Below, piece after piece: positions 21,343 to 33,230 of a stretch of 64,000 nt of DNA (position 1 is its first letter; every line of letters starts with the position of its first letter). Source of the stretch: Adenanthera pavonina. Its lineage: Eukaryota; Streptophyta; Magnoliopsida; Fabales; Fabaceae. The notes under the pieces were generated by a model. It did not search any database. It was not told the DNA's origin and was given only the letters and a program-made list of their open reading frames with translations. The position numbers and the translations under genes are program-made. The stretch spans positions 18,726,501 through 18,790,500 of the forward strand of contig JAIVEN010000012.1 in NCBI GenBank assembly GCA_026686845.1, read 5' to 3'.

Positions 21343-23185
21343 TATCAGATTGAATAAAATAGGGAAACTCATCCTTGTGTTAATGTGATCCAAATTCTTG
21401 AGCTGCGAAAAACAAAACTCAAAAGCCTTTCAGTCTTGCAAGAGAAGCTTAGTGAGTAATATTCAAGTTTTTCAGGTCTTCAAGTTTGATGAAAGTATGG
21501 ATGGAGGCATAGAGTAGTGCAGAGAGAGAGGAGAGAGGAAAGCGTTGGACAAGGAGAAGGGGTCACCAGAATATTCCCAGGAAGAAGGTTCACTGCAAGT
21601 TTTAATCTCACAAGTAATTTCACGCTTAAGGAGAAGAAGAAGAAGAAGATCTATCCCCTGCAGTTGTCATGTCATCATTATTTTTCTAAACTGTCAACGC
21701 CACATGTACATCGTAAGGATAGTGACCTTGCAAACGAATTTAACTTTAAGGATCAATTAACTTTTGATTGAAAGATAATTACAGAGATTAATTTACAAAT
21801 ACTTAACATATATGGGGTATAAATTAAAGTTGGCCTACATTAATGGAATTGGTTGATGAATTTTTTTCGATAAATATTAATTTTATTGGTATGTTCAATA
21901 TTAAATTTTATGAATTAATTAAAAAATTAAATATATATATATATATTTATTTATTTATTAACAAGAGAAGGGAGCTAGATGCATCCTCACAAGCTTGTTA
22001 CGTGGACAATAGCATCAAGAATTAAAATGAGACAGATTCTAATTTCTTTGTATTTAAAATGAGACAGATTCTTATTTGGTTAAATGCCATTTTCTCTGTT
22101 AAGGTAGGAATTAATGGGATCAAGATTCCAAAGCTAAATCAGTGTTTCTTATTTGGTTGAATCATAAGAGCTTTTTGTTTAGTTGCTATTGCTAATCGTC
22201 CTATGCAGAATTTTTAGGTCTATGGAACATTTCTTCGAACACCGTGTATGCATGTGCATGCCATCATGAGGAATATAAACCAGATCATACAGATTAAGTA
22301 ACCAAAATCAACCATGCATGATCACCAGCCAGGTAGATATATATATATATATATATTTGTATAAGACACTTTTGATTATTTTATAGGGACTAAGGTGGTT
22401 GGTTAAAATTAGTTGTCATTATTAAATTTTTTCTAAAAATTATGATAATTTTATACAATTATTTTCATTAAATTATAACTCCATCTTAAATATTGTATTT
22501 CTCTTAATCTCTCTCCACCATAACCTTTATGATTCCCAAGAGAGATAAAAAAGAAAAAAAAGATTTTTTATTCAATGATTTATATTTTAAATACTTTAAT
22601 CCTTACAAAAAATGACTTATAATATTAATTATTATTTTTTTAATTTTATTCTTATATCTATTTTTTCAAAGCTGTGTCATGAGAACCCGTTCCTCATTTA
22701 TTAAAAGGAGGCTATTAATGAAATAAATAAGGATAAAATGAAAAATAATTGACATTGTTTTTTAAAATATTAAAAATATAACTACTTTTTTTTTAAGATT
22801 TTAGTTAATTTAAAATGCACATATACATTACCTCTATAACATATTTTATTATATATAATTTTTAAATTAAAAATTAAAAAAAATAATTTCCCTATCCCGG
22901 ACTGTGGTAGGAGACAACTCATCCCTTAAGGATAAATAATAAATGTACCATTGACCTCGATGACCAAAAGAGTTGCAACTTACAAAAGTACACGTGGAAG
23001 CTTTTCATACTATTAACAAATTAACAAAAGACTCATGATGCCGTAAGAAAAACAGATGGAATGATTAAGCATTCGTGGGAACTGGGAAGCAATGTAAAAT
23101 GACAAAATTAGTCTTTGGATATTAAAATGTCCTTCTGTTTAATTAATTACTTAATAGTAATAATAATAATATTAGGAGCTAATAT
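21343..23185 (+). other. 3' flank of copy A, shared with B and C
   Basis: The flank conserves CTTGAGCTGCGAAAAACAAA, GTCTTCAAGTTTGATGAAAG and GAATATTCCCAGGAAGAAGG across the three units. It contains a GAA/AAG microsatellite (about 21630-21650), an (AT)n tract at 22336-22356, and a decayed MITE about 22370-22690. Short frames here are arginine- and lysine-rich microsatellite translations, not genes. Conservation is explained by duplication alone. Confidence 0.6.
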
Positions 23186-24239
23186 CTATAACCTATATAT
23201 CCAGAATCGAAAAGTACTATTTACCCAGACTCATTTTACTGTTAAATTTATGTGCAAAATTCATATTTCCCTTTCTTTTTTTTTCACACAGTCGACGCTC
23301 TCTCCGAAGTTTTATATTCACTTTTATGCTTTATGGGTCGCGCTTGTATACTTCTCAAATACCATCATTTTAAGACTCCTGAATTTAAGACTTTTGAATT
23401 TATAATTAGTGCTTCCATCTAATATGTTCAGTTCTTTTTTCATTATCATTCTTTTTTTTTTTTCCATTTCCTCATTTGTTGAGAAGCTTCTCGTCATTCA
23501 TTCGCAAGACCCACTAAGAAAAAAAGATTCTAGAGAGAAAATAATAATAATCCTACATGAAAAATTATAAACATAAGAATATTTTTCAATATAAAAATAG
23601 AATTATTAACCTTAACTTGAAATTTGAATTGATAGATACAATGATAATTAAATTGACATATTAACCAGTGAAATAAAATTTCTTTAAAAATTATTTTACA
23701 ATAATACTAATTTATTTACTTTATCATTAATTCCTAATTGATAATATTATTATTTTTAAATTATATTTTAGTTTTATTTTAAATTTTTTCAGCTAAGAAT
23801 TATTTAATCTTATTTTAAATCTTATTATTTATGTTTATTTTTACATTTCTATTTCTAATATGTCAGTTTAATATTTTCTTATTCTTATATTATTATAATA
23901 AAATAAAAAGATATTAGTTTAAGATTTTCTAATTTCAGCTTGACAATAATTCTTACAATATTATTTCCAAGTCTTTTTTGAAGTGCATTAAATGTGATAT
24001 TAATATTGTTCACCATCAAATGTCCTTAAATATTGTTTATGTTAAATAATGGTATTTTAGTCCAACAAGAAGTTTAATAATCTAATTTAATGGTGAATTA
24101 ACTATTGAGTAGATGGAAATGAAATCTTTAAAATAGATAGGAGACCCATGTAATATAACTTTTGATTTTAGGGAAGGTCTATATGGGTTTTTAACATAAA
24201 AGGGTGATATCTGTAATTAAAGTAAAATAAAATGAAGGT
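23186..24239. other. AT-rich intergenic, nothing recognised
   Basis: I see no frame above background and no bordered repeat. Long TTTTATTTTA-type stretches dominate. Confidence 0.5.
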
Positions 24240-25491
24240 TACTCCCTCCCTTTTTTTTAATTGTCACATTTGAAGGTTACTCCCTCCATTTCAAAATATA
24301 AAACGGACTTAGTGGGAATTAAAATAAAGAATGATCCCTATTGACAAAGTTTTCAAATATAATTAGTTGGTGCTCTGTTACTTGAAATTATTAAAATAAA
24401 AAATGATTTTTGTTCAAATAATAAGCTATTTGAATTTGTTGATACTTACTATGAAGGTTAATGTTAGCACAAGTTAATTTCTTTATTTATATAACCAATC
24501 TTATGTGCTTTTCATAATTTCTCTTCCATATTGATTTTGACCCTAGTTATAATATGAAAAGTATGTATATTTAAATAAATACTCATACTTAGAGGAGCTT
24601 ATAACTTTACATGTAAAGGATTTTAAAAGCCTTTTTTTATTTAAAAGAAGGATCTCAATCATGTGCTTTTGTATGAACATGCTTATTTAATGCATTATAC
24701 TTTCTTTATTTTATCATAAGAAATGCTTAGGTTGAGGGGGAATATTGTTTGAAATTAATTTGTTTATAATTTAACTCACCTCATTTTATTGTGAAAAGTT
24801 CTGTTATTTGATCTTAACTTGATAAAAGAAGCAAATGATATTTTAACATTTCTCTTTGATCCTAATGGAAAAATGTAACAACTCTTTGACATTGAGATAC
24901 TTCTTCTGACGTATATATGTCATGATCATATTAACAAAAGGTATCATAATATTTGGTATCATAAAAGTTTCAAGCAATAATTGGTATTAGTTTTGATATC
25001 ATTAACAATTGGTATCAGTTTTGATATCAGTAACAATTGGCATAATCTAAATATGCATTACATAATAAGTTTTGATGATGATTTGTATTTCAACTTGTGC
25101 TTTAGTGTGTGCTTGAAATAATCTTAGACACATGTGCTTACTGATACAACCTTAGAAATAAGGGAAGAAAAAATACTTGTTATTTTTCAAACTTTTTTGT
25201 TAATGTCAAATATGGGAGAAGTTATGTGAAAAATATGTATCTGCTTAATCTAGAACTATCTTAAATGAACTGCATCATATTTGTTAATTATCATTAAGCA
25301 TATTTTTCATTAATGATTTATCATCATAAAAAAGGAGGAAATTGTTAAGTTTAATATAATATAAGTTTTAATGATGATAAATGTAGAGTAATAAGAAACA
25401 AATGCATTATATTTGTCTAACATATACATTGTTTTTACAAGAAGTAAAATGTACATTAACATGTGACTAATGGTGTTTATAATGCATATAT
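24240..25491. repeat. Decayed repeats: Stowaway ends and copia-like remnants
   Basis: Two CTCCCTCC ends lie at 24241 and 24281. GTTGAGGGGGAATATTG (about 24733) and AAAAAGGAGGAAATTGTTAA (about 25328) resemble copia polypurine tracts followed by LTR-like starts. No coding remains. The family call is inference from these short motifs. Confidence 0.3.
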
Positions 25492-26618
25492 TGTGACATC
25501 TTATTTTACTAGGCTTTTAACCATATATTATATATTTAGCGGAAAGAAATAAAAGTCTAGAATAATAAAACTTTTAAACTTTTCAAAATTAAGTTGCTCA
25601 GAAGACAATAACTAATCTGAAAGTTTACCTTAATTAATAATAATTAAAACAACTATATTGTAATCATCTAATAATTGTTCCAAAACATCTAAAGTAAAGC
25701 CAGCGAGTAGAAATCATAACTAAAACATATCTCCATAATTTAATTACATTTATTCTAAAGCAAAATAATATTCTCCGGTCTGCTTCCTCTTAGTTAACCA
25801 TTCCCTTGTCTTTGCTTTTGCTTGTGCTTGTTCCTGACATTGTTAGTCATTGGGTGTGAGATTTGGGAAAATCTCAGTAGTATATATATTCATTCATACA
25901 AATCATGCTCATAATTAAGTAGTTATGCAAACAACCAAATAACTCATATTTCATGATGCATAAAAAAAACTTAACAGAGTTTCCTCTTAATACTAGACAT
26001 CCATAGCATTTCAAAACATTTATATTGAAATAACTCATCCAATAGTATCACATAACATCCATAATTAATTCACAGAAAATGCATAAAATAAATAATATAC
26101 TACCTTCATCGAAAAGTATTCTGAGCTAAACAGCCTGTCTTCCTTCTTTTTCCTTCTCTTTTACTCACACTCTCTTTCTCTCCCTTGGCTCTCTCTTTCT
26201 TTCACTCACAACTGGTGGGGTGCTAAAATAAAGAAATGGGAGGGGTATTTATAGTGTTGATGTCTTGGCCAGCAAGTGACATCAATCCAATGGATAACTT
26301 TATTCAGTGTATGCTCATTAATATAATTCATTGTATACCTCATTCAATGTAACTTATTTAAACCACAATTCATTGTATACTTCATTCAATGTGACTTATT
26401 TAAACCATAATTCATTGTATACTTCATTCAATGTAACTTATTTAAACCATAATTCATTGTATATTTCATTCAATGTAACTTATTTAAACCATAATTCATT
26501 GTATACTTCATTCAATGTAACTTATTTAAACCATAATTCATTGTATACTTTATTCAATGTAACTTATTTAAACCATAATTCATGTAACCATATTAATCAT
26601 AGATTCATGGATGTTACA
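25492..26618 (-). mobile_element. Solo LTR, same family as 11309-12726, reversed
   Basis: In its own orientation it begins TGTAACATCC at 26618 and ends GATGTCACA at 25492. TATAT duplicates at 25487-25491 and 26619-26623 give a 5-bp target duplication. Shared interior includes AATCTCACACC, CAATGTCAGG and a CTATAAATACCCCTCCCAT promoter. At 1127 bp it is shorter than its sister because of a smaller internal array. Confidence 0.88.
26326..26583 (-). repeat. 42-bp tandem array in the solo LTR
   Basis: CATTGTATAC recurs at 26371, 26413, 26455, 26497 and 26539, giving six units of 42 bp. Because 42 is divisible by three, the array reads on the plus strand as a 14-residue peptide repeat (YTSFNVTYLNHNSL). 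That frame is a by-product, not a gene. The unit equals the sister LTR's 64-bp unit without a 22-bp GTGTATGCTCAT-type block. Confidence 0.9.
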
Positions 26619-27779
26619 TATATCATACTTTATACTAATATATCTACTATACTTTTATATTTTATAATACCAGTTGGATATACAAATTGGATTAACTACT
26701 TGGTTTAAAAATGTAATGCACTAAATGTAGGATTGTCCAAGAAGGAAAAGTAAGCATTGGAATAAAGAAAGAAAAATCAATATCATGTTTTACTTAAAGA
26801 AGAAAAAGAAAAAGGATGCTCCAAGAATTGAAAATCAGAAAAGGAGCATGTCAAGAATAACAATGACCAAATAAAAGTGGCGTTTAACTTTTAAAGACCT
26901 AGATATTACATATATTTTTCCTTCATTTAGGTCTTAAGGTGGTTTAATCTTTGAAATTTACTTAATCTTATCACCATATGTTTTTAATGAGTTAAATTAA
27001 GTAAATTTGATGTAGCATGTGTTAGAATTAAGAAATATTGGCTAATAGACAAATTTTGGTATTTGACTCATGTTTATTTTGTGCAAAATTCACACTTTAT
27101 TTTGTAAAATTCAAAGTTATAGAGATTTTATCTCTTATAGATGAATTTTAGTTCTGAAATTTGAATTTTGGACTAAGTATTGTTAGTGAAAGCGTACAAA
27201 ATTTGCATAAAATTAGTAAAAATTTAAATGTTGGTAAAAGTCAAAATGAGTTCAAAATCACAGTCTTTGACAAATGAATTTTGGGCTTCAAAATACAAAC
27301 CTCAAAGTGAGAACTTTTGTGACATATTAAGTATATCTCTAATAGATAAATTTTGATTTTTGAAATTTGAATTTTTAAGTGCACTGAAAAAACTTGAAGT
27401 AACTGTTTAAACTCAACATATACACTTACAATATGAAAATTCGCACAAATTAACATAAGATATCTTTTGCAAACTCCAAATTTGAATGTCTTTAGTAACA
27501 AATGAATTTTGAAGTTCAACGTTAAACACATAACTATGTTGACTCTGCGAAATTCATTTATTGAGCCTCAAAATTTGAATATTGGTATGTCAAATGCATT
27601 CGATGCGGTTAGTAAACAGCTCTTTATTTAGTGTAATAGTTAGAACTAGTGTTTAATGGATAGATCTTGTATCTAACGACTAGTTAAGCCACAAATCTAT
27701 AAATAGAATTTCATTTGAACTTATGGATAACGAATTTAAATGAGTTTTGTGCCAAAATAGTGCTACAATATATAAAATC
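26619..27779. other. AT-rich intergenic, nothing recognised
   Basis: Dispersed motifs such as ATAGATGAATTTTAGTTCTG and ATAGATAAATTTTGATTTTT, each followed by GAAATTTGAATTTT, recur near 27137 and 27343 and suggest a decayed internal repeat. There is no coding evidence. Confidence 0.4.
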
Positions 27780-28160
27780 ATTCTGTGTTAGTATTCAAAG
27801 CTAGACCCACCTCATTAGAGTGAGTTTCAATATATTATCTACTCTTAAAGAGAGTTTCTATTATGTAATTTTTCCTTCTACAATTTCTAGGTAGAATCTT
27901 AGTATGGGGAAACACTAAAAAGAATTATATATTTTGTAAGGGTATGGAGAAAGTGGCTTCACAAGTATTTAGTGAAACTTATGGGATGTATTGAGATTTT
28001 ACAAATACCCAGATTAAACTTGTGAGATATAGTGAAAATCTTAAGTGGTGATTTGAGGACTGGATGTGACTCAAATAATTTGGGTTAAACCAGGATAAAT
28101 CCTTATGTCTGATCCTTCATCTTCTTATTTCATCTATATTATTTATTATACTCTATTCAC
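27780..28160 (+). repeat. Copia-like LTR remnant (Sirevirus type?)
   Basis: The run TGAGATATAGTGAAAATC, GGTGATTTGAGGACTGGATG, GGGTTAAACCAGGATAAATC, and a final TATTCACCTCTATTATACTA follows the usual 3' portion of Sirevirus-class copia LTRs. Ends and target duplication were not found, so this is recognition by resemblance only. Confidence 0.35.
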
Positions 28161-28540
28161 CTCTATTATACTATAAGATTTGATGAAATTGGATTACACT
28201 TCAAAAGTACGAAAATTGGGCACTCATGACAAAAAGGCGGAAAAAAGGTTTGAAGGAAAATAAATGATTTTATTTTAATTGTTTTTATCATTTTTTATTT
28301 ATCTAAGAAGGGACCTAGCCACTATAGATACTCATGGTGACTCATGTCATTCATGAGCTGATTGATTAACACCTTATGATCATATAGAGAATTAGTTGCT
28401 TGCGGTAAACTCTAAAAGTAAACCTAACAAATCTTTTTAATAAAAAGAACAGCAATTTCTTCAAATATGAAATTTAACCTTTTGAATTCTTAAATTTTCC
28501 TTTCATTCTTGATTAAAACATGCATAGCCAATATAATTAC
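28161..28540. other. Intergenic, short dispersed repeat
   Basis: The segment with ACTCATGGTGACTCATG and GCGGTAAACTCTAAAAGTAA near 28330-28425 resembles 63765-63850, including ATAAATTCTAAAAGTGAA. Nothing else is seen. Confidence 0.3.
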
Positions 28541-29640
28541 TCATGATGGCTCATACCATTAAAATAAAAGAAATAAGAAGTAAAGAAACAAAAACAAAAT
28601 ACAAGCAAGGCCAGGAGGGTGTTTTCTGTGCAAGCATATACCGAAGTCATTGTCGAGCAACACATATATACATCAATTTCAAAGTGCATGTATGGGCAAA
28701 CGGAATTGGTGAGGCTTCCCCTTTTAAATCCTTGGTAGCATCAAGACGCCTGCTCATGCTCTTACTTCTGATCACCATCAAGTTTCAGACTCCCAAGAAA
28801 TATGAAGCACGAATCCTGATGGTATGATGCTTTCTCATTGCAAATAGAAAATATATTATTAAGCTTTAACCACAAAACCAAGAGGCCCCACGTCAGATTA
28901 AAGCATCGGGGACCGTCCACCAAATTATTTCAGACCAGCAAATTCACCTAGGATGACATACCACCTATTTTTAACACGGAACTCTCTTAAAAACATGATT
29001 TCCAGCATTGCATTTGATAGCATCACACACTATTTTCCCAAATTTCAGACCAGCAAATTAACCATATGATCCTTGAATCCGTAATTCCCCAGCAATGTGA
29101 GAAAGGTAGACTTGCAAAACAGGACGAACAGTACCCAAAGACGCAGGGATATATATCATGACCAAACACTTGTGTCTATGAACTACTACCTTCTAAACCG
29201 ATGAGTCTCTCACACACATTTAAACAAACACATGGTAGGCATACATAGACACACATCACAGAGCATGACGACTTTTCATTCTTCATCATTGAGATCCGAA
29301 AAACAGAACCATCATAAGATGGACATAACACAACATCCTAGTCAGATTAATATGTAAACAACAAACAATCGAACAAGCTACCAAATGATGTTTGAAGGAA
29401 TAATAGTAAAACTCAGAACTCGCCTCTATAAGTTGAAATCTTGGATGGTGATGGTAGACTCTCCTCCTCCTCCTCCTTCTCAGCGATGTCTTTCCTTCAA
29501 TATCCTCCCATCTCTCCCTCTTCTTCTCTCGAACTCTCTCTCTCTTAGCCGCAAGAGTCCTTGTTTTTCCTTTCCTTCCCTATACGCTGATATCCTCAGC
29601 GTTTTGACATCTTTCCATTAAAAAAATAATTTGATTTGAT
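28541..29640. other. Low-copy segment, possible decayed gene ends
   Basis: This stretch has no MITE or LTR signature and is less AT-rich than its flanks. ATTTCAGACCAGCAAATT occurs twice (about 28928 and 29043). The end is CT-rich (CTCCTCCTCCTCCTTCTC at 29461), as in plant 5' leaders. Open frames at 28543-28827 (94 codons) and 29385-29621 (78 codons) show no domain I recognise. I do not call a gene. Confidence 0.3.
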
Positions 29641-29648
29641 TTTATCCC

Positions 29649-29685
29649 CGACACCCCCCGGGGCCCCGCCCCGGGCCCCCCTCCC
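29649..29685. other. GC-only run in AT-rich DNA
   Basis: A stretch of about 35 bp made almost only of G and C (CCCCCCGGGGCCCC, then GCCCCGGGCCCCCC) with imperfect self-complementarity. It is surrounded by T-rich sequence. Confidence 0.85.
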
Positions 29686-29689
29686 TTTC

Positions 29690-30650
29690 CTTTTTTTTAA
29701 CTGTTTTTCTTTTTCAAGTTTTTAATTAATAAAAGAGATTGTTTTTAGCAAGTCACATAACTTTATTTGAAATTCAGGCTTAGAAAAGAAAGTTTACTAA
29801 ATTGAAAAATCTAAAGAGAATAAATCTTTTATTATATTTGTCTTTCAAAAATCTTAAAAGAAAGGAATTGGGATTTGAAGAATTTTTTTATGGATTTTTA
29901 TCTGATTTCAGCAAATTTGCATTCAAATTGAAATTAAAAGAAAATTTGTTTCATTTTTCAATTTTTCCTAGTTTATATGGAATGCATGTACAAATATACA
30001 AGATACCGTGTTCATAGTGGAGGAACTTGCCCATGCAAAAAAATAAAATATAAAAATAAAAAAGTTTATCGTCAAGCGACCTTTTGATCTGAATCTTTCC
30101 TGAGAAGGTTCAAAACTTCAAATTTTGTAAGAAAACGATCTTTTTACTGTTTACTGGGTTAGGTTTGGATCAGCTCAATCTATTTTGACAGCAACTTCAT
30201 TAACTATTACCAAAAGGGCAGAAAGAAAAAACCTCCATCAACCAAGTTTCTTTTCATTTGTTATTTTTACTTTTATGTGTCAAATACGACTGTAGTCCCA
30301 AATAGTTGAAAGCGAAAGTACAATTAGAGTCAACATACACCGCATAGAAGGAAAATATTTATATAATTTTTTAATGTATTTTTTGTATTATTTTTAATTA
30401 AAAGTTAATATGTGATTTAACACATTATAGATTTAATCATTAATTATATATTAAAAGTATTAACTTCTTAAATTTAAAAAAATTTAAAAAGTCTACATGT
30501 AAAATTTTAATTAGAGAATAATATGAAAAATATATAAAAAAATATATAAGTTTAGTTTCATCTAGAAACCCCACTGGATTTAAATAAATGATAAAATTAG
30601 TTTAAAATAATCAAAGGTGAATTTGGCTGATTCATAGTCTATACATAAAC
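29690..30650. other. AT-rich intergenic, nothing recognised
   Basis: Only lysine- and phenylalanine-rich short frames typical of AT-rich DNA. Confidence 0.5.
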
Positions 30651-31040
30651 CACTCCTTCCTTTCCTTTCCATATTATTAGAGATTTTTCAAAATTCATAT
30701 ATATTAAGCAAAATAATTAAAAATTAGTTGGAAGTCTTGATCTTTACAAAAAGAAAAAATGTTATCTTTAATATCAAATATAAGGAAAAAAAAAATTCTT
30801 TACACATACCAATGAAATTAATTAAATTCATTTAATTTTTTATTAGATTTTTTTTTTCAAAATTATCCTCAATTAATAGTTTTTTTCTTTACCCTAAATT
30901 AATTATTGCTCATTGAAAATTACAATGGATTGGGGGTACTTTTGGAAAACCACATTTATTGCTACAAAAATCTAGATTTTTTCTTATATTTTGAGCCAAA
31001 CATCTTCTACAAAATTCTCTTATATTGGAGACTGGGGGAG
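30651..31040. mobile_element. MITE family M3 (Stowaway-like)
   Basis: The left end CACTCCTTCCTTTCC and the right end read inward CTCCCCCAGTCTCCAATATA bracket it. The right-hand 280 bp are repeated at 60165-60750, including GGGGGTACTTTTGGAAAACC and ATTTATTGCTACAAAAATCT. The copy at 60 kb holds an M1 element that is absent here. Confidence 0.55.
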
Positions 31041-32079
31041 TATTATGATTCAAAAAATAACATTCATTCGTATCAATCAAAACATTAGAAAAAAAAAAGA
31101 GGGAGGATATTTGTATAATGAGTTTGTGAATAGTATTTTTGGTAAAAGCTCATAAATACTCTACAAAATCCTACAAAATATCTTATATTATGGAACAAGT
31201 GAAATTTTGTAAAAGATCTTATAATATAGAATAAAAAAAGTGTAATAATTTGTTTCATCAATAATATATCTGTGTAATAATGGAACTCAATACACATTAT
31301 TCAAGATGATATTAGGCAAGATTAAGATTAAGATAATCTAGTTGTTTGACCATTGGACCACGTTAGCTAATATAATACTTCCTCTATTTCTAATTATAAG
31401 TCATTTTTAATCTAATTATATATATCAAGATAAATAGTTAAAGTTAGTTAACATTATTAAATTTTACAAAATTTACCAAAAATTTCCAATATTACCCTCA
31501 TTAAATTATACAACACTATTTTAATTATATCTTTTTTAATCTCCTTTCATGATAATTGTTTAATCATTCCTTCATTTTAAAGTATAAGTTTTGAAATTAA
31601 ATATACCGAAAGTGGAAAATGTATGCAACTCTTGCATTACACTTCCTCACCTCACCACTATGTAGAGTGTGATGAATTTTGTCACTTGTAAGAGGAAGCT
31701 TCTTTTGTCATTTTGCTTTGAGTCTAATATCATTAAATGGAGAATACAATAATGAGGGGCAATCTTGAAAAGTAATATTTAATGTACAGATTGTGGCTTA
31801 TATTTTGGGAAAAATTGTGTTTTTGGACCCAAAAAAACATATTTTATTTTTGGGATCAAAGGTAATATTTTTGGGGTGATAATCGATTTTTTTTCAGAAA
31901 AAATTAATTTGGTGCTAAAAACCAAATATGTTCATTTTTTGGTCCAAAAACACAATTTTTTCTGTATTTTACATATTTGAGTTATTCTAGAATCTACTCT
32001 ATAATAAGAAATAGAGAGAGTAGGAATCTATTATTGATAGTTAAATCTTGTCTTTTGACTCTTCTATTTAAGTTTTGAA
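31041..32079. other. Intergenic with overlapping MITE remnants
   Basis: Stowaway-type ends lie near 31378 (ACTTCCTCTATTTCTAATTA) and, inverted, near 32005-32030 (GAAATAGAGAGAGTAGG), with other material nested between them, including the fold-back at 31807-31963. Confidence 0.4.
31807..31963. mobile_element. 157-bp fold-back element
   Basis: GGAAAAATTGTGTTTTTGGA on the left pairs with the right arm, which read inward is GAAAAAATTGTGTTTTTGGA. The arms are about 40 bp and the stem could form a long hairpin. Confidence 0.7.
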
Positions 32080-32430
32080 CAATGTGTTAAAAATTAAATC
32101 GAACCAGCCAGTTCAACCGATTAAACTGAAAACCGGTGCTAAGTCCAATCCAAAATAAGAGCAGAATTAGAAAATTACAGAACCAGTCAAATCGGGCTTG
32201 AACCAGTGAAAATTGATTGTAAAATGGTTTAGAATATTAACTTACTTAGATATTAATATTAGATTATGAAATTTATTAATAATATTTTTTTAATAATATA
32301 TAACATAAAATTAAAAAAATTATTAATTTTATTGCTATAGGCTTGATTATAGTTTAACTACAGCTGAATTATAGAATCTTAAACTAGTTTCTTAATCGGT
32401 TCAATAACATATTCAATTTTTAAAACCTTG
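32080..32430 (+). mobile_element. hAT-like MITE, CAAGG family
   Basis: It starts CAATGTGTTAAAAATTAAAT, and its right end read inward is CAAGGTTTTAAAAATTGAAT. Flanks GTTTTGAA (32072) and GTTTCAAC (32431) are a decayed 8-bp duplication. The locus at 44121-44150 reads ATGTTTTGACTCTCTGAG, the same flanks without this element. Confidence 0.75.
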
Positions 32431-33080
32431 GTTTCAACTCTCTCTGTCACGACCCAAAATCGCTAGCACATGCCTACTTAGCCTAGCAAGCCTAACAGAA
32501 AAACTTATACAACTAGTCAATTTAAATAAAAAACTAAACTGAACTACCAAAATACTTTCAACAATCACTCACAGTTCATAACTTATTTCATTCCTCAAAT
32601 CCAAAAAACAAATAAAAGTAAAGAATCAACAAATAGATAAGGTTATCTAAGTCAACAGGACTCGATCGTAACTCCACTATAGTAGTAACGTCACCACGGG
32701 ATCTGCGTTATCATAAAACTAGAGATGTCCTACCGAATGTCCAAGAAGTTCAATTTCCCTAGGGTGCTTTATTCAACTACCTGCTGATCTGAAAATATGA
32801 AAATATGAGGGGTGAGTCTACCACTGACTCAGTGAGAGCATAGACAACAAAGTGCACAGAAGGGAAACAAAGGTCACAAGAGTTTTTCAAAATAATCTTA
32901 CAAGTATATCTATTTATATTTAAACCAATCATCTATATACAAAACACTTTTACGCCAACAACAAGGGATCAACACAAAATACTATTTCACTCATCCAATA
33001 GAAAGGAAGGTTCCCTTAGAATACTAAATGCTATCACACTAAGCACATCACAAAATCTATTTTCCACATCCTATAACAAA

Positions 33081-33230
33081 TGGTGGGGAATAACCGTCCC
33101 ACATAGTATAATAATATAATAATATCTTATATACCGCGGGAGAAATAGCCGTTTCACGCGATAATTTATATAATGCTATATCTCATATAAATGAGTGTGA
33201 GGAATAACCGTCTCACATAGTATAATACTC
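33081..33230. repeat. Degenerate tandem block within the solo LTR
   Basis: Three related units carry GGGGAATAACCGTCCCACAT, GGGAGAAATAGCCGTTTCAC and GAGGAATAACCGTCTCACAT, separated by AT-rich TATATAAT spacers. Confidence 0.7.

Larger units (their letters stand above)
20090..23185 (+). repeat. Duplicated unit A (partners B 49.93-53.45 kb, C 55.13-59.87 kb)
   Basis: From ACAAGCTAGTGAAGATATGC to AGTAATAATAATAATATTAGG this unit is collinear with unit C and, through about 22.3 kb, with unit B. By eye, A and C differ at few positions in the gene and its 3' flank, while B differs more. A lacks the M1/M2 MITEs, the Harbinger-like insert and the CAAGG MITE of C, and lacks the M1, M2, 346-bp insert and solo LTR of B. 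It is therefore the empty-site reference for all of them. Confidence 0.9.

Noticed and set aside
21517..21771. 84-codon frame in the 3' flank of copy A, repeated at 57826-58080
   Set aside because: It is present in both units only because of duplication. It runs through a GAA/AAG microsatellite whose length differs, and it is not kept in B.
25492..26618. Considered as a DNA transposon because of its TGTAACA inverted ends
   Set aside because: The 5-bp duplication, TG...CA termini, internal promoter and match to the 11.3-kb copy fit a solo LTR better.
26331..26708. 125-codon frame with a 14-residue peptide repeat
   Set aside because: It is the 42-bp tandem array of a solo LTR read in one frame. 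The sister LTR has 64-bp units that do not keep a frame, so there is no sign of protein selection.
28640..28830. Possible box C/D snoRNA (TGATG-like and CTGA-like motifs on the minus strand)
   Set aside because: Motifs are not in the right spacing and there is no terminal stem. This level of match is expected by chance.
29385..29621. 78-codon serine- and proline-rich frame that resembles a transit peptide
   Set aside because: The CT-rich repeat drives the composition. No downstream exon or splice donor pairing could be supported.
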